From Dentipellis sp. KUC8613 (Eukaryota > Basidiomycota > Agaricomycetes > Russulales > Hericiaceae), in assembly GCA_002286715.1 (NCBI GenBank), contig NSJX01000069.1:54640-105576 (forward strand): a stretch of DNA of 50,937 nucleotides. The letters run 5' to 3'. This document shows positions 1-11,577 of this stretch, in pieces. Position 1 is the stretch's first letter, and each line of letters opens with the position of its first letter. The translations under genes and the position numbers were made by a program. The notes beneath the pieces were generated by a model. The model did not search any database. It saw nothing but the letters and a program-made list of their open reading frames with translations, and was not told the origin of the DNA.

Positions 1-643
1 ATTGGACAGCTGCTTGGAGTGCTGTATCATACTTTCCACCTTGAAGTGCAGCCTTAGTGTCATATGCTCTCAATCACACAAAATCTCATACCTTGAAAAT
101 TCACATCTACATTCCTGTCAAGGAGCAGCTGTACAATATTGATATTTCTTCCACAAGCAGCAGCTTGGAGTGCTGTGCCATACTCTCCACCTTGAATTGT
201 AGCCTTAGTGTCCTATGCTCTCAATCATACAAAACCTCATACCTTGCACATTCACATCTGCATTCCTGTCAAGAAGCAGTCTTACAATTCTCTCATTCTC
301 CTTGTAAGCAGCTGCTTGGAGTGCTGTATCATATTGTCCACCTTGAAATTAAGTCTTAGTGTCATATATTCCTCGTCGCACAAAATCTCATACCTTGCAA
401 ATTCACATCTGCATTCCTGTCAAGAAGCAGCTGTACAATATTGATATTTCTTCCAAAAGCAGCAGCTTGGAGTGCTGTGCCATACACTCCACCTTGAAGT
501 ACAGCATTAGTGTCATATATTGTCAATCATAGAAAATCTCATACCTTGAAAATTCAAATCTGCATTCCTCTCAAGAAGCAGCTGTACAATGTCCATATTT
601 CCTCTAGCAGCAGCTACTTGAAGTGCTGTATTACCATTCTCAT
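1..643 (-). repeat. Tandem array of 151-nt ankyrin exon-plus-intron units
   Basis: Exons at 92-190, 243-341, 394-492 and 545-643 are each exactly 99 nt (33 residues, one ankyrin repeat). The introns at 40-91, 191-242, 342-393 and 493-544 are each exactly 52 nt. The introns resemble each other as clearly as the exons do (shared ends CTTGAA and CTCATAC on the plus strand), so whole exon-intron units were duplicated. The array is cut by the window start. Confidence 0.85.
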
Positions 644-2429
644 CTTCAAAATCAGTTTCAGTATTAGACTTTTTTGATATCATTCTTTTTTACCTTTCAT
701 ATTCAATGCAAAGTCTTGCTGTGATTGAAGGAGTACCTTTGCAACACTATATTTATCTTCCTTAATAGCCTTGTAAAATGACTGATAATAAATATGATCT
801 ACAAGTGAAACATGAGTGGCATGATTATAACAACAAAATAATAGTAATAATAGTTACCAGGCAACTCAAATGGTATTGCTGCCTTTACAAGCAGATTCAA
901 AATATGATCATCATTGCCATTGTCCCAGGCTATCTCAAAAGCTGTTCCCTTTGAGCCTCCTGAAAAGTGGAACTCAGCATTGTATATTACACATAGCAAC
1001 ATTTCTACCTGGAAGATTTGGATTAGCATTGTTCTTTAGTAACATTTCAATGGCACCATTATGTCTCAGATGCAATGCATATTGCAATGCTGTTGAAAAA
1101 TCAGATCCTGCTACAAAGATTTCAGTATCAAGGTTTGTTGTAGAAATATTCCCAATACCTGGAACCTGAACATTGACATCTGCACCTTTTCGAACATAGT
1201 CACATATTTTTTCAATATCTGCCTTCTCCTTTATAGCATGTTCTAGTAGAACTGTAAGTGCACGCCTTTCTTGACGTTTAAGGATAGTCTCAATGAGATC
1301 ACGTATAGGTGCTGCCAATAGTAACAATGACAAAGTCTGCCCAAATGTCCAGTCTGCTTCTCCAGTCCCCAAGAAGACTTGAGTTTGATGGAGTGTGAGC
1401 TCAATATCAATGATAAATGCAATGTTAATCACAAGCAAGAAAGTTAGGCTGGCAATAATGGGCAAAAGAATTTTCACTCGAGAAAGAAATGTTGATGATG
1501 ATATTTTATCGAAGCTTGAATGGCACCATGAGTGATAGCCTATGAAGAGGCCAAGAAAGAGTGCTGCTGGTAAGATGAGATTGATCCCAGGTGTCAGAAA
1601 AAGTGAATAGATCACAAGAGACCAGATATGTAGCCCACTTGAGCTAAAAGGCACATTTGCACCTAGAATGACCATAGATGTGTAGTTCACTGCACAAGGA
1701 TCAAGATGACTGAAAGAATGCAAGTTACTCCAGACCCAAATTCCAAAGGATGCCATGAGAGACAGGTGAAGAGAGCCAATAACAAGGACAATTCTTTTGA
1801 ACAAGTCTCTCCATGAAGGCTTCTGCAGATTATCTAATCAACCAGTTAAAGTCTTCACCATCAGAGAGAACTAAAATTATACCTTGAGCTCTGCTGATGT
1901 CATTAGTTTCATGGCCTATGACAAGGGGGCTAGATACTATAGACTAAAGATCAGTTGAAAATCAATAATTTTATTTCATATTCTTACCTCTATATGACTG
2001 CATGAATAACTTCCCTCTGATATGCTGAATCCAAGCAGACACAGTAGGTCTGATCTGGTGTTCCTGTTCTTCTTGTTGATCTTCTGTCTGGCTCTTGTAT
2101 TGAACATAAAGAAGGAAATATATGAAGGTATTTGTGTTGTTCATCCAGCTCAGATTCAGCACAATGGCAGCATGAAAATTAGTCAAACCCAGTGTCTGGG
2201 CTTGAACCATAGCAGAGATGAGGATAGCAAAGGCCATGATGAGGATCGTCATCGATTGCGTCTCGATGGACTCGAGTTCATGCATGGTGACCTCGCCATC
2301 CCAGAGTGCCCACATTGCCGGAATGAAGCTGAGTAGATTCTGTGCGTAGATTGCTGTGCGCACACCGATGCCAGAGACGTCGGGGTTGGGAGGGATTGTG
2401 CAATTTGAGACTGCAAAGGAGTCGTACAT
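1..2429 (-). CDS. Multi-pass membrane protein with C-terminal ankyrin repeats (3' end cut by window edge)
   Basis: Exons read on the minus strand: 2429-1988, 1936-1883, 1833-1009, 959-858, 798-694, 643-545, 492-394, 341-243, 190-92 and 39-<1. Every intron is phase 1, 49-59 nt long, and obeys GT-AG. The N-terminal half has about seven hydrophobic segments (for example SMTILIMAFAILISAM and IWSLVIYSLFLTPGINLILP) and the agaricomycete family motif FIPAMWALWDG. The C-terminal half consists of ankyrin repeats of the TALQAA...IVQLLLDRNADVN type, one per exon from 959 downwards. Ankyrins mediate protein contacts; the TM-plus-ankyrin layout recalls channel or receptor architecture, but the function is unknown. 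An in-frame ATG at 2669 would add 80 residues; 2429 is preferred because family similarity, as I recall it, begins there. The repeats continue past the left edge, so the C-terminus is not seen. The ankyrin and TM exons are visibly AT-richer than the rest of the window. Confidence 0.8.
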
Positions 2430-4671
2430 CGTCAAGCTGAGCGTTGCGAGTGGTGGAAGGAAGCAAGGAGGACACGTGTTGAACGTGCTCCAGCTGACAA
2501 GGGCTTGTGCAGAAACGCATGGCCAGCTCTCCCATGGATCCTGGAGACACTTGTTTCGTGAAGACGTCGCATACATACTCCCCGGTCTAGGATTGACTAC
2601 CACACGAATTGCCGACGCAGGTCTCCACTGGTGGGTTGAGGACGATGGATGAGGTGTGTTTGCGTTCATATTATCCTACCCCGCACCGAGATGCGTTCTG
2701 TCGAAGTGAATGTCCGCCGAAGAGCACAAGAATGCAGGTATTGAAACATGCCTGTTTGCAGCCCATCGTCCTATGCAACTTCCTGCCAGTGCGTCGTCGC
2801 TACTGGTGCTATCAACCACGTAGTCTGCAGCTAGTTCCAGCTCTGTTCCCTTCGGATCCACTAGCGGTCGCCGTCGCGCCTTCACGGGTATATCGAGCAA
2901 GCCAGGGACGACACCATCTTTGATGATGCGGGAGATTGACACAAGGGTCGGATAGCGATGTATTGGTGGTGACAGGTGAGTTCAGACCGTTTCCTGCTGG
3001 TGTCGCCGTAATCTATGACTTCGACGCAAAGCTTTATCTCACTGGAAAGTCATCTGGACGTCGGCGCCGCTCTTCTCCATTTAGCTCCTATTCCACCCAA
3101 TCCTCTTCGATCTCTATCCTTCAAGTCCTAATCAAGTCAACCAGATCCCTTGTTCTCTATCGTGCAGTCTTCCTTTCTTGCAAGTTCAAGGCGAGATGCA
3201 TTCTCACCGCGCAAGTTCGAAGCCGAATGGTTCCTGCCGACACGAACGACTTCGATAACAGGACCGTCTCTGCGTGTCGAAACGAGCACAGGCTGGACTG
3301 CAGGCGCGTTCGAGCTGACAATAGCTGACAATATACCTGCGGGCCAGCTTCGACCGGAACACGATACCCATCCGAGTCTGTAGTACCGGTGACGCAAGGC
3401 GTTGCCTTGCACGAGAAACAAGCGAGCACTGTTACAAACCGAAAGCCCGTGCAAGTCACATATAGTCTACCTACGTATACGACTGGAATAGAATTGCTTT
3501 CGCTTTCGATGCTCTGGCGGACTGACACACTTGTGAAGAGTGACCTTAGTAGACCGAGCCCGTTGTTTATTACTACGAGTAAGCAATAAATACAAAGGAG
3601 ATATAGTGCTTGGGAAGCACCGCCAAAGTATGTTAAATCCATAGCACAAAACGGTTGCGGGACACGATGTTGAGGAACATCCCAGACCGTTCGATGAGCT
3701 GTCCCGTCGAACATGGGTGGGTATGCCACAAGCATGTATCCGCCAATTGAACCATAGCTGATCTCGTTGTCGCGAACGCACCAGAAAGCGCCTGATGAGG
3801 TCCCGCGCAGCTATGTGAGGCTTCGTCCAGGAAAAGGCATCGCTCCAGGCCATTGCTTCGCCATCGTTCGTGCAGTCAGGACCTCCCTGTGTGTAGACAG
3901 GACATATGGCACCTAAGGCATGTAAAGATGAAAGTACGAAGAGTTGCTTTGAAATCCGTCGAGCTAGCGCTCGCCTTCGACCCGTAAAGCAGGAGATGGA
4001 GGTGCGTTGCAGTCTGCAGAGTCCGACAGACGAGAACGTTTTGTTGGTCTATCGAATATGCTGTCGGTACATCTGAATGGTGCATCGTGCCTCGTGGTTC
4101 ATCGACATCACTGACATGATCGACTTGCGCAGTCCACAACACATCTTGCACGGTTCGTCGAAGGGGATACGCGGGGCTTCAGTGGAGGGAACACCGCTTC
4201 AAGGGTAAATAAGAAACGTACCTCCGCGACACCGCAGCTCAGCTCAGATCTTGTGCTCACAAAGCAGCGAGCGCTCATGTACATGTACTCGAGCACATAA
4301 CGACGCAGTTCTCAGGGGGCCCGAGGATGAAGCTGGTCGATTGGAGATATACAGTCATTAGCTACGTATTCTCAGGCTAGAGACACGACGAATAGAGAAA
4401 CACACAGATATGCCATCCTCTAAAGTACCCGAGCTGAAGAAGACTCCAGACGCCGATGTAGGAAGCGAGTTGGCTGTACCGAGGTCGAGCTCATCATGAA
4501 GATAGCGCAGGGGCGGAATCTGGACGTGCACGAGGCTGCGAAAGACGCAGACAGCACGGAACACTGAAGACTGACACAGAGAACCGGGATTCATGTTACG
4601 GTGAGATCTATGAGCATCGAAGAGGTCGTACCAGTGCGTGAGTGCCAGTGAAGGTGTGGCCGACGCATGTA
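2430..4671. other. Gene-poor stretch
   Basis: Many short overlapping open frames occur on both strands, but none shows a recognisable domain, coherent codon bias or a convincing exon chain. The part nearest 2429 probably holds the promoter and 5' UTR of the membrane/ankyrin gene. I see no RNA gene here. Confidence 0.5.
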
Positions 4672-6415
4672 CAGCTGATTCAGAAAACCTTGTCCGCGCC
4701 GCGTCCCTCGCGGACAAATCCGAAAATTCAAGAAATGTCGAAAAATTCAAGAAATGGCAGAGGACACTGTGCGAGCTCAATAGTAGCATATTCGATGGTG
4801 TGAACTTTTGTTACGATGTAGAATTTAAGAAGCTAGCACTTGACGGTGACCGGGATGCACAATCGTCGTCACTGCAACCGCGCTGGCATGTCCGACACTG
4901 TTACGGAAATTTGAGCCATGGAACATCTCCAAGCAGCAAAATTGAGCTTCAGATAGCCTGATCATGTCTATAATGACTGTTCAGTGTAGCATGTGTACTA
5001 TACAAGGGTTTTGGAGGAGGTATTGATCAGAGACAACAGAGAGATCTGGGTGCCAAAACAATCATCACATATCGACGCAATCCTAGCCTCACTGAGCACC
5101 CCCGCCCCACCTGTGCATTCGCGGAGACGATATGGTTCATCCGAGTTTCGATTTCAGATATGCCGCCGTCAGGTTTGGTGAGACTGCGAAGGGAAAGGTG
5201 CAAAGTGGTGACGACCTCCCTGGGTCGTCGTACGCTGTCGCGTGCCGAGATTGACCCGTCCTCGAGCCCATGAGAATACCCAAAAAGCTCAGTCAAGTGG
5301 TATCCTTGACGTGCAGCTTACATCGAGCGTTGGATGTTTGCAGGAAGAGGATGTCGTGGGTCTAGTGGGTGGCAGGTGGTCATCGTGATGGATCTAGGAT
5401 TCAAACAATGCCGACTGTTATTCTGACTTCATATGAGATTATCTGTACTCACCATGGTAGTGTTGCCCTCGGAAACCCGTCATCCTGTCCATCGCCGTCA
5501 AATTCTGCATCGTTGTCGCGCCAGTCTTGCAGCTTCTCCACCGAGCACCTCTCCTGGATTGCACGTCGCTTCCGCCACCTCAGAGCGCCCCCCTGAACAT
5601 TGTCGTCATCTTGACTGTGATTGTGGGTAGTTTCGAGGCTGTCTGAGCATGTGGGCAATGAGTTTCGTATTTTTCTAATAGGGGTACTCAGAGTGCTCGA
5701 TTCTGAGTCGATTCGGAGGGCGATGTTGGGGTCGATGTTGAGGTCGATTTCGAACGCTAAGATCGTGGGAAACCAGAATCGGAGGGCGATGCTGGCATCT
5801 CCTCCGGAGTCGAAACTAGCATCGTCGAGTCGATGCTGAGACGATCCTGGGTAGACGATGTCGCATATTTCTTTTGTTTTCTAGATAAAATACATACTAA
5901 ACATCTCGATTTATTTGAATTCAGCTTTCTTCGCTCTCCCATTGGGTCGCAGCACCAGCATTTTGTACAATTACACGCCAAATTTACTGTGAGCCTCCCA
6001 GACGTGCTACTTGAGTCAATCGACTCGCTGGTGTCACTGCATCAATTAGCAGCGGTAGAGCACGCTGAACTCATCCACATTGTTCACCGTAGCGAAGCAT
6101 GGTAGAGGCAGGTGACGAGTTTGTTCACAATGAAGACTTTCATAGATCTACACTGTACAACAGTAGTGGTTCATCAGAATCCGACTTGCGTTGTCGATGC
6201 TAGAATCGAACGGGCAAGACGGGGCGCTCAGAGTCAAAGGCGATTTTCACACGATCTCAGACCGTCCATCGACCTCAACATCGACCCCAACATCGCCCTC
6301 CGAATCGACTCAGAATCGAGCACTCTGAGTACCCCTAATTTCTCAATGTTTTTTCGATTTTTCGGATTTGCCCGCGAGGGGGACGCGGCGCGGACAAGGT
6401 TTTCTGAATCAGCTG
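4672..6415. mobile_element. Degenerate DNA transposon with ~58-bp terminal inverted repeats and TA flanks
   Basis: The sequence from 4672, beginning CAGCTGATTCAGAAAACCTT, is matched by the reverse complement of the sequence ending at 6415 over about 58 nt, with one 2-nt indel and one mismatch. A TA dinucleotide flanks both ends (4670-4671 and 6416-6417), as expected of a TA target-site duplication. No transposase-like frame is visible inside, so it is probably a non-autonomous or decayed element. A second, younger-looking inverted-repeat element (5681-6335) lies within it close to the right end. Assignment to a superfamily (Tc1/mariner-like from the TA flanks) is inference. Confidence 0.6.
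5681..6335. mobile_element. 655-bp MITE-like element with perfect 68-bp terminal inverted repeats
   Basis: The first 68 nt (5681-5748, starting GGGGTACTCAGAGTGCTCGA) are the exact reverse complement of the last 68 nt (6268-6335). TA flanks both sides (5679-5680 and 6336-6337). The interior has no recognisable coding sequence. Perfect termini in otherwise decayed DNA suggest recent insertion or continuing mobilisation in trans. It sits inside the 4672-6415 element. Confidence 0.75.
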
Positions 6416-8882
6416 TAAGAAACCAGTCTAGTGAACGCCTCCCACGGACAGATAGACCTCGAGCTCAAGCTCAAGCTTCAAGTCGCTTTGAATCTGCACC
6501 TCTCCACCATCGTTCTGATGTCCCTCTTATCCATCAATTTTACTCTGAGCAACTACGGTGCGCCCAATTACAGCTGCGGAATGTATTCCCTGTTTTGCTG
6601 ACTTGTGCCCGTACGATCCGAAGGCCACCCGACGCTCATGCCGCCTCGAATATGCGGGATCTGGTCGCACGAGGAACAGCGAGCGACATCCTCGGCCCAT
6701 ATATACTTTGAGCATGACTTGAAGAGCCGCATCACGCCCGTGAAACCTTGTCTACGCCGACTAGCGCGTTCTGCCGACCACGCGAAGGTACGAGACCTTT
6801 GAATCATGTACGAATACGAGCTCTGACGGTAGACCTAGAACAAGCAGAGCATGTATAACGTTTGGATACTCTAGATGTGACGAGCTACGCAGCACCATAA
6901 TTACGAACGGCACCCTGGTTCGCTCATGCTTATGTCGTCAATTGGTGAGTTTTTCGATACATATGTACCTAGCTATACTGCCACTTACCGATTCGCGTGC
7001 AGCTCGTCTCTCGCAGCGTCCGGCACCCAAAGACAAGACTCGCTACCGCGTACTTTCATGACCATGGTCGGTCCTCGGCACTTCTCAGTGCTCGGGCCGG
7101 CAAGACACTATGCGTGGCTCGACGGTGTTCGTGACCGGTAAGCCATTGAACCCTTTATATTCAAGACGAGTTGCTGACTTTGAAGCAGAAACCTGATCGA
7201 AGCTGAAGGACGCTCATACGCAGCACATCGATGGGGCCGATAGCGAGCGCCTCGGGTCGGCCTCCTGCCAATCTTTCGCGCTTCTGCGCGCGGTGACGAG
7301 GGCCGAAGATGTTGCGTCAAAAGTACAGCGTCGGCTTGGTCGCGCCCGCGACCCACACCGAACACACACCCGGCGACGTTGAGATATGGGCTGCGTCTCC
7401 GGTGCGTACACCGTCTTCATTTGCGTGGTGACTGGTACTCATCATCTCAACGTAGTGACCCATTCAAGAATTCTGGGCCATGTTCACGCTGGTTGAGCAT
7501 TTATCCTGGAGCATCGGCGGCGAACTGCCATTGCCCCGCCGCCGAAGGACGTAAACGAACCAGAGAGAGCGGACGAGCATTCCGGATCGGGCGCGAGGCT
7601 TGAAATGCGGGGTGAAGGGCACGGTAGGTCTTGCGAATGTCGTATCTTAGCCTATCGCTTACTCACGGCGCCGTGCTATGACCTGGATGTCCTGTTAGGC
7701 GTCTCGCGTCTGCTTCGAGTGTGCGATTGTGAGCGGCAGTTCGTATTCGTGCAAGCCATCATCGTGTCACTCAATGCAATCCACGCGGTCGAAGGCGCAA
7801 GCGGATGGTTGCGGCGTGCCGTTGTGCACGTAATCGCGCGACGCTTGCGGTCGCTCGTGCTAGGTCGGTCTCAGAGCTTGTGCGTGAGGTCCTGATGATG
7901 ACTAACGAATTGTCAGCCCCAGTCGCTTTAGGATGCGCGAGCTTGAGAGCTTCTGGAAGACCACCATCGAATCTGGCCTATCTATGTGCGGCCCTCGCAG
8001 CTCGCGCACTTCGGGTGTCTAGACGGCATGCGGTTGGGAAGACACGATGGCCCGTCAAGTAGCATCCAGGCGCGCCGCGGATGATGGCTGTGGGGAGGGG
8101 AGGGCTGGACCATCGAGGACGGATGCACGTTAGCCTTGGTTGTTTACGATGCGTGTTGTGCCGTTCTGCTTTCCGCACCGAGGTACGTGACATCTGTTTT
8201 GTAAGTGAAATCAGGCTCACCGTTGACGATCGGCCTCATCTAGCGAAAGAGATGGCACAACGGCGTTGGATGGCTCGGGGATCGTTGTCATTGTTGTGCA
8301 TAGTTCTAGCCTCCCACCTGCACCTCTGAATTGACGCATGTATGATGTTATGCGTAAGCCTTCAGTTCACTCTTATTCACGATACACTTCATATTCACCT
8401 TGCGCTAGGTTTTCAGTCGATTTCGAAGTGTCGCCGAGCGCCTCGCCGCTCGTGTCGACGGCGCTAAGGGCGAGCGCTCCAGGATCAGCGTCTGTGCGGT
8501 CCTCGTTGCGTCACCAACGTGGTGGAGCAGTGCGGTCAACGTGGCGTCCATGAAGTCTAACGGGCCGGAGCAACCTGCCTTGTGGACGCCGCGAGCGAAG
8601 ACTCGAAGCCATGAACCGCGTCGACTGACCGCTCGCCCTGTAGCACACCAGATGTGCAGCTGTGATAGCCTGTTGTTTGGTGGATTTTAAGGTAAGTCAA
8701 CTCGTTTTCTTGAGTGTAACATTGTCTTGAGCTGTGTTCTATTTTGGCGCGCATTCAAGCCCGAGGATTTTGGGAATGTCTAGGATTTCACTGGGCCTCG
8801 GTTTGTACGGTCTGTGACCTTCTTCGCGTACCTCGCGCTCTCCTCTCCTCTCCTCTTCCGTTTATGACACTCTGACCACCGT
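6416..8882. other. Unassigned stretch with intron-like motifs
   Basis: No domain is recognised. Several well-formed plus-strand intron-like blocks exist, for example 6943-7001 (GTGAGT to GCAG), 7139-7188 (GTAAGC, CTGAC branch-like motif, GCAG) and 8353-8408 (GTAAGC to CTAG). I could not join the flanking sequence into one open frame. It may be a decayed gene, a non-coding transcript, or upstream exons of the nuclease fragment that ends at 9065. Confidence 0.3.
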
Positions 8883-9065
8883 TGCGTCCCCGCCAGTCAG
8901 AACTCGTCCCAGGGGGGCAAAATCTCGGGGATCTGCAGGCGGCTGCCGCAGGGGACTCAGTTCGACGTTGCGTTCGACGTCAGGAACGGCGCGGTCAGCA
9001 CGGGGTCCTGTGCGCCCAATGCCAATATGAACCCGGCGGTTTGCGCGACCCTTACTGGGTCGTAG
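8883..9065 (+). pseudogene. C-terminal fragment of a NucA/NucB-type nuclease gene
   Basis: A 61-codon frame (CVPASQNSSQGGKISGICRR... to a TAG at 9063-9065) is clearly paralogous to the last 58 residues of the DNase gene ending at 18513, which has CVPAGQNSSQGGKISGIYRS. The intron that interrupts this segment in the intact gene (18309-18361) is absent here. No upstream exon with the CDEYPFAS core could be found in the preceding 2 kb, so this is most likely a truncated copy. It could still be the last exon of a gene whose other exons I failed to recognise. Confidence 0.6.
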
Positions 9066-9447
9066 CAAAACAACTAAGTGGACCGCTCTATAGGAGGGTA
9101 TCATGCCGCAGGCAGTGCCCGCGTTGAGTGGACTTTTGAAAATTGTTTGTGACCGCTGACGTGTGTGCTCTGCAATACATATTACATAGCGTTCCGTACT
9201 TTATGTCTGTATTCTCGGGCCTCGAGCACATACTTAGCACCTTCGGAGGAAATTCTCGTTCGTCAAAGTCATCTGAACAAACTCTAGTTTGCCTCCGTCG
9301 CTGCGCCATTCAACTAGATAATACAGTATAGGCGCCCGCGGTGGCCCTCTCGTCCCCTTCGACAGGCTCGCGGGCACGACCCTTGCACACGTTGCATCTC
9401 CCATTCATGCCACCTCAGACTCCAGTCGAAAGGCGTCTGAGCCGCCC
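9066..9447. other. Short intergenic stretch
   Basis: This separates the nuclease fragment from the inverted-duplication arm. I see no gene or RNA feature in it. The sharp start of similarity to the window's right end is at about 9448. Confidence 0.5.
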
Positions 9448-11577
9448 TTTTAAACGAATGCCCCTTCTCCTAAAGCCACATCGCAGCCCCTAGGAACGCA
9501 TATACGCCTGCGCACAACAAGTTCGAGTCTCGCTAGCCTTCAAGTTATTGTCGAGCGCTTATTCTGGACAAAGGGTCTTGTCGTCTTTCTCCTGCTTGCA
9601 AGCTTGGAGGTCTTGCTGCTGTGAATGCATCAGGAGTCAGATATGTATCCTGTGAGTCCCTTCAGCCCGAGCCAACGAAGCATTCCTCGTTCTCACCATC
9701 AAGCTCGCGATCGCGGCTCTATCGATACAGGACACAGATTACCGCGCCATGGACACTCACCCAATAAACGACCTCCCGGCCGAAATCATCGTCCAGATCC
9801 TCCTCATGTACGTGCAGGGAGTCAGCTTCCGGCACAACAACAGTCGCGGGAGATGGGTCGTCAAGATCTCCTCCGTATGTCGCTTCTGGCGCTCCATTGT
9901 CCTCGACACCAAGTCCTTCTGGTGCACCATCTTCGGCCCCGGCATGCGCTTCGCCCAGCTATGTCTCGAACGATCTGGAGACGCGCCGCTGGTGGTGGAG
10001 TTCAGGACGGAAGGGGCAGAGTACGTCCAGATGATCCGCTCGGTGCTCCCCCGTGTCCGTGAGGTCCACTTTCGCGACTCGAAACGCCTCTTCTCGGTCA
10101 GTGAGATCCTGCAATCTCTCGACCGCCCAGCACCGCATCTCCGAGTTCTCAACATTTCACTCGAGTACGGAGCTTTCGGCTTTGGGAGTCGAACTCTGCC
10201 CACCGTTTTCGCAGGCGTCACACCTCAGCTGCGCGTCCTCCGCGTGGACCGTTTCTTCGGCAGCAGCGGCAACAAATTCCGCAATCTGAGCCACCTGTCG
10301 CTCAATGCCCAGCCCAGAGACGGCCGCGCATCGGGCGAACAGTTCCTGTCTTTCCTCGCGGAGAGCCCGCGCCTCCAGTCTCTCCACCTAGGCGACGCTG
10401 GCCCCAGCGTCACCCGCCAAGATGCCGCAAGCGAAGGCCTGCGCCTGTCTTTGCCCTACCTCTGCTACCTCGAGCTCAAATGGTGTCCAACAGAATTACC
10501 TCACTTCCTCCTCTCCCGACTTGCCCTGCCTGCCACGGTGCGCATGAAGATATGGAAATGCACCACAGACGACATATCCACCCATATCCGCCACTTTGCC
10601 GTCCTCGAGATTCTGCCGGACCCGGACGCGACCGTGCCGACGCCCTGGCTGCAAGGCATAGTCGAACTTCACCTGGACGTGCCCTTCGGGACGACGCTCC
10701 ACGCGCTCACACCCGCCTCCGGGTTCTCTCTGGCGCTCGACCACCGCGATCTGGACCCGGTCGCGTGCCCCGAGGCGTGTTTTCTGTCTGTCTTCGATAG
10801 GCTTTCGCTCTCGTCGTTGCGGCACTTGCACCTCGGCAGCCTCGAGAACGACTGGCCGCGCCCGCGCTACTCGATGAACGCGTGGAAGGGCTTATTTGAC
10901 AACGTGCCGGACCTGCGCGAGCTGACGCTGCTCCAGAGTATCCCTTTCGAGAGCATCATCTCAGCGCTAACAGCCCCATACGAAGGCACGAGCGCGCTGC
11001 GGTGCCCACGCCTCCGCACGCTCAATCTGTACTTCTCCGACGACCGCCCGCGCGTGCCGCCGTCCGTGTCGGAGCTCGTGCAGTGCAGGGCGCAGTACGG
11101 CTGTCCGCTCGACAGGCTGGTCGTCTTCTGCTGCTCTCCTATTGCGCGAGAGGAGGCTACGAGGGAGCTGCTTCGTCACTACGTGCGAACTGTCCGTTTC
11201 GTGGATGGGGAGCCGGAGAGTCTGAAGCGCAGGTGTATGGGAGACACTCGTGGCTCGTGGGCGGTTGTAGCAGGACTGGTGGATGATGAGTATTGAAGCG
11301 ATAGGATAGCGCAAAGGGGAGTCGATATCACGCAGGCAAGATCATGTTGGATGCGTTTAAGTCGCTCCTTGCCGTCGCTGCATGCGAAATACGACCTTCT
11401 AATGAATAGTACAGTACAACACAAACATGAAATTACCGTAACATCTAGGATTCAGTCTCGCTCAAGCGCACCCATTGTAACTTCTTGCCGACGCCCAAGG
11501 GCAACGAGGATTTCCGTCTTGCGGGTCCGCAGGTCGGGCGGCATAGGGGTAGAAGGGTGGTACCCTTTGAAGTATCC
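9448..11577. repeat. Left arm of a ~2-kb inverted segmental duplication
   Basis: Sequence from 9448 (TTTTAAACGAATGCCCCTTC) is reproduced in reverse complement from 50937 downwards with high identity. It runs through the whole F-box gene and its 3' flank into the 3' end of the Mug135-like gene, and similarity fades near 11577. The right arm is 48893-50937 and is cut by the window end, so the true outer boundary is unknown. The arms are about 37 kb apart. Confidence 0.9.
9625..11296 (+). CDS. F-box protein with leucine-rich C-terminal region
   Basis: Two exons, 9625-9651 (27 nt) and 9731-11296, are separated by a 79-nt intron (GTGAGT to ATACAG), giving 530 residues. The F-box is at about residues 20-65 (DLPAEIIVQILLMYV, then VCRFWRSIVLDTKSFW). 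The remainder has irregular Leu-rich motifs such as LRHLHLGSLENDW and LRELTLLQSI. F-box proteins normally link a substrate-binding region to SCF ubiquitin ligase through Skp1; the target is unknown. The tiny first exon is supported by its exact conservation in the second copy (50734-50760). Without it, translation could start at 9749. The gene lies in the left duplication arm and is the intact member of the pair. Agaricomycete genomes hold large families of such genes. Confidence 0.85.

Noticed and set aside
1..643. CRISPR-like or satellite array because of the regular 151-nt period
   Set aside because: The units translate into ankyrin repeats separated by GT-AG introns, which explains the period fully.
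2430..4671. LTR retrotransposon remnants
   Set aside because: No direct terminal repeats, primer-binding site or reverse transcriptase/gag-like text was seen.
9520..9545. Possible tRNA B-box (AAGTTCGAGTCTCG)
   Set aside because: No matching A-box, acceptor stem or clover-leaf could be drawn around it.
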